A DNA stretch of 7,214 bases from Spirochaetaceae bacterium (GTDB taxonomy: Bacteria > Spirochaetota > Spirochaetia > Treponematales > Treponemataceae): assembly GCA_017382775.1 (NCBI GenBank), contig JAFNZQ010000035.1:1-7214 (forward strand). The letters are read 5' to 3'. Below, in pieces: positions 6,432 to 7,214 of the stretch (position 1 is its first letter; each line of letters starts with the position of its first letter). The position numbers and the translations under genes are program-made. The notes under the pieces were generated by a model. The model saw only the letters and a list, made by a program, of their open reading frames with translations. It was not told the DNA's origin and searched no databases.

Positions 6432-7087
6432 AATTCCTTTCCGATGTTGAAATCGAAGGCATTTTTCAAGCCTTTTCTCGGGAAAATCCCCAACCGAAAA
6501 GCGAGTTGGACTATGTAAATCCTTTTACGCTGGTGGTGTCCGTGGTTTTGTCCGCCCAAGCAACGGATAAAAGCGTGAACGCCGCCACCGCAGCCCTTTA
6601 CGAAAGGGTAAAATCTCCCCGACAAATGGTGGAATTGGGTGAGGAAGGCCTTATCGGTTACATAAAATCCATAGGGCTTTTTCGCAACAAGGCGAAAAAC
6701 ATAATCGGTTTGAGTAAAATCCTTTGTGAGAAATACGGTGACGATGCCGGCCTTGACGAAACCCGGCCCTTTCCCAAAACCATGGATGAATTTTTGCAAC
6801 TTCCCGGAGTGGGACGAAAAAGCGCCAATGTGGCGATGAATGTAATTTACGGAGAAGCCACAATGCCGGTGGATACGCACATTTTGCGAATTTCCAAACG
6901 AATTGGATTTTGCAACGAAGACACGCCGGAAACTGTGGAAGCGGCTTTGGTCAAAAAAATTCCCGAAAAATTCATGCAATACGCCCATCATCACTTGGTT
7001 CTGCATGGTCGCTACGTATGCACGGCACGCAATCCCAAATGCGAATCTTGCCTGATTGAAAAATGGTGTAAGAAAAATTTATTGTAG
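6428..7087 (+). CDS. nth: Endonuclease III, base excision repair DNA glycosylase/AP lyase
   Basis: Removes oxidised pyrimidines from DNA and cleaves the abasic site by beta-elimination. The 219-residue product has the family length and all hallmarks: LSAQATD at 41-47, helix-hairpin-helix [12 protein letters not shown] at 125-136 with the Schiff-base lysine K131 (E. coli K120), the catalytic aspartate D149 in PVDTHILR (E. coli D138), and a C-terminal [4Fe-4S] cluster C-x6-C-x2-C-x5-C at Cys 198, 205, 208 and 214. The spacing between K131 and D149 equals that in E. coli, and all four cysteines argue against the MutY family, which differs in the active site and has an extra C-terminal domain. 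The ATG at 6428 overlaps the metK stop by four bases and has only a weak ribosome binding site, so expression probably depends on coupling. The last 9 bases overlap the end of a converging gene. Confidence 0.97.
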   Translation: MKFLSDVEIEGIFQAFSRENPQPKSELDYVNPFTLVVSVVLSAQATDKSVNAATAALYERVKSPRQMVELGEEGLIGYIKSIGLFRNKAKNIIGLSKILCEKYGDDAGLDETRPFPKTMDEFLQLPGVGRKSANVAMNVIYGEATMPVDTHILRISKRIGFCNEDTPETVEAALVKKIPEKFMQYAHHHLVLHGRYVCTARNPKCESCLIEKWCKKNLL

Positions 7088-7214
7088 GGCTTCGATTTCT
7101 CGCTTGGTTAATGTTCGTTCGATCTTTAACTTAGACGTAGAGGTATTCACAATAAAAGGTGAGCCGTCATCATTGGTCTTTCCCAAAACTTTAACGATGG
7201 GCGTTTTTACATTT
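7079..7214 (-). CDS. C-terminal fragment of an unidentified protein
   Basis: The minus-strand frame from 7213 is open to a TAA at 7081-7079 and gives 44 residues, cut by the window edge. It reads as plausible protein: a VKVLGKTNDDGSPFIV stretch, then a basic [17 protein letters not shown] tail that looks helical. The other two minus frames contain early stops, and codon choice resembles the neighbours, which supports real coding. I do not recognise a family. It converges on nth and overlaps its 3' end by 9 bases, an arrangement similar to the tail-to-tail junction at 1246/1247. Confidence 0.5.
   Translation of the reverse strand, partial: NVKTPIVKVLGKTNDDGSPFIVNTSTSKLKIERTLTKREIEALQ

Overview
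The window is an ordinary, densely packed stretch of bacterial chromosome with moderate-to-low GC coding DNA and very AT-rich gaps. I see no phage, transposon, CRISPR array or defence genes. Seven protein genes are recognisable with reasonable to high confidence, one is an unidentified C-terminal fragment, and there is one tRNA gene. Promoters are sigma70-like, with 17-bp spacers in all four I could place. The likely source is a bacterium that uses c-di-AMP (it carries a PgpH-type phosphodiesterase). The pgpH-ybeY pair without phoH, dgkA or era next to it, beside asnA and a sodium-coupled amino-acid symporter, would suit a spirochaete such as a Treponema relative. That assignment is a guess from gene content and style, not a demonstrated one.

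Layout, left to right. (1) The C-terminal 142 residues of aspartate-ammonia ligase (asnA, +), followed after 6 bases by a small MscS-family mechanosensitive channel (+), probably in one transcript. (2) Converging on them with no gap at all, the minus-strand operon pgpH-ybeY: a membrane-bound HD-domain c-di-AMP phosphodiesterase whose 3' end overlaps the start of the rRNA-maturation endonuclease YbeY. (3) A 190-bp divergent promoter region: one promoter drives pgpH with an almost absent 5' leader, the other drives a sodium:amino-acid symporter of the NSS (LeuT/MhsT) family. (4) A minus-strand tRNA-Thr(CGU) with its own promoter and intrinsic terminator, set between the symporter and metK. (5) metK-nth (+): S-adenosylmethionine synthetase and endonuclease III, overlapping by ATGA. 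(6) The last 44 codons of an unidentified minus-strand gene that overlaps the end of nth by 9 bp.

The genes serve housekeeping roles: asparagine synthesis, osmotic safety valve, second-messenger turnover, ribosome maturation, amino-acid uptake, SAM supply and base excision repair. A c-di-AMP phosphodiesterase close to an osmotic channel is suggestive, since c-di-AMP controls osmolyte balance in many bacteria, but they are on opposite strands and a functional link is only inference. The points most worth a second look are the near-leaderless pgpH start, the small extracytoplasmic domain of PgpH, and the long T runs inside three of the promoter spacers. I did not find a new biological system here.
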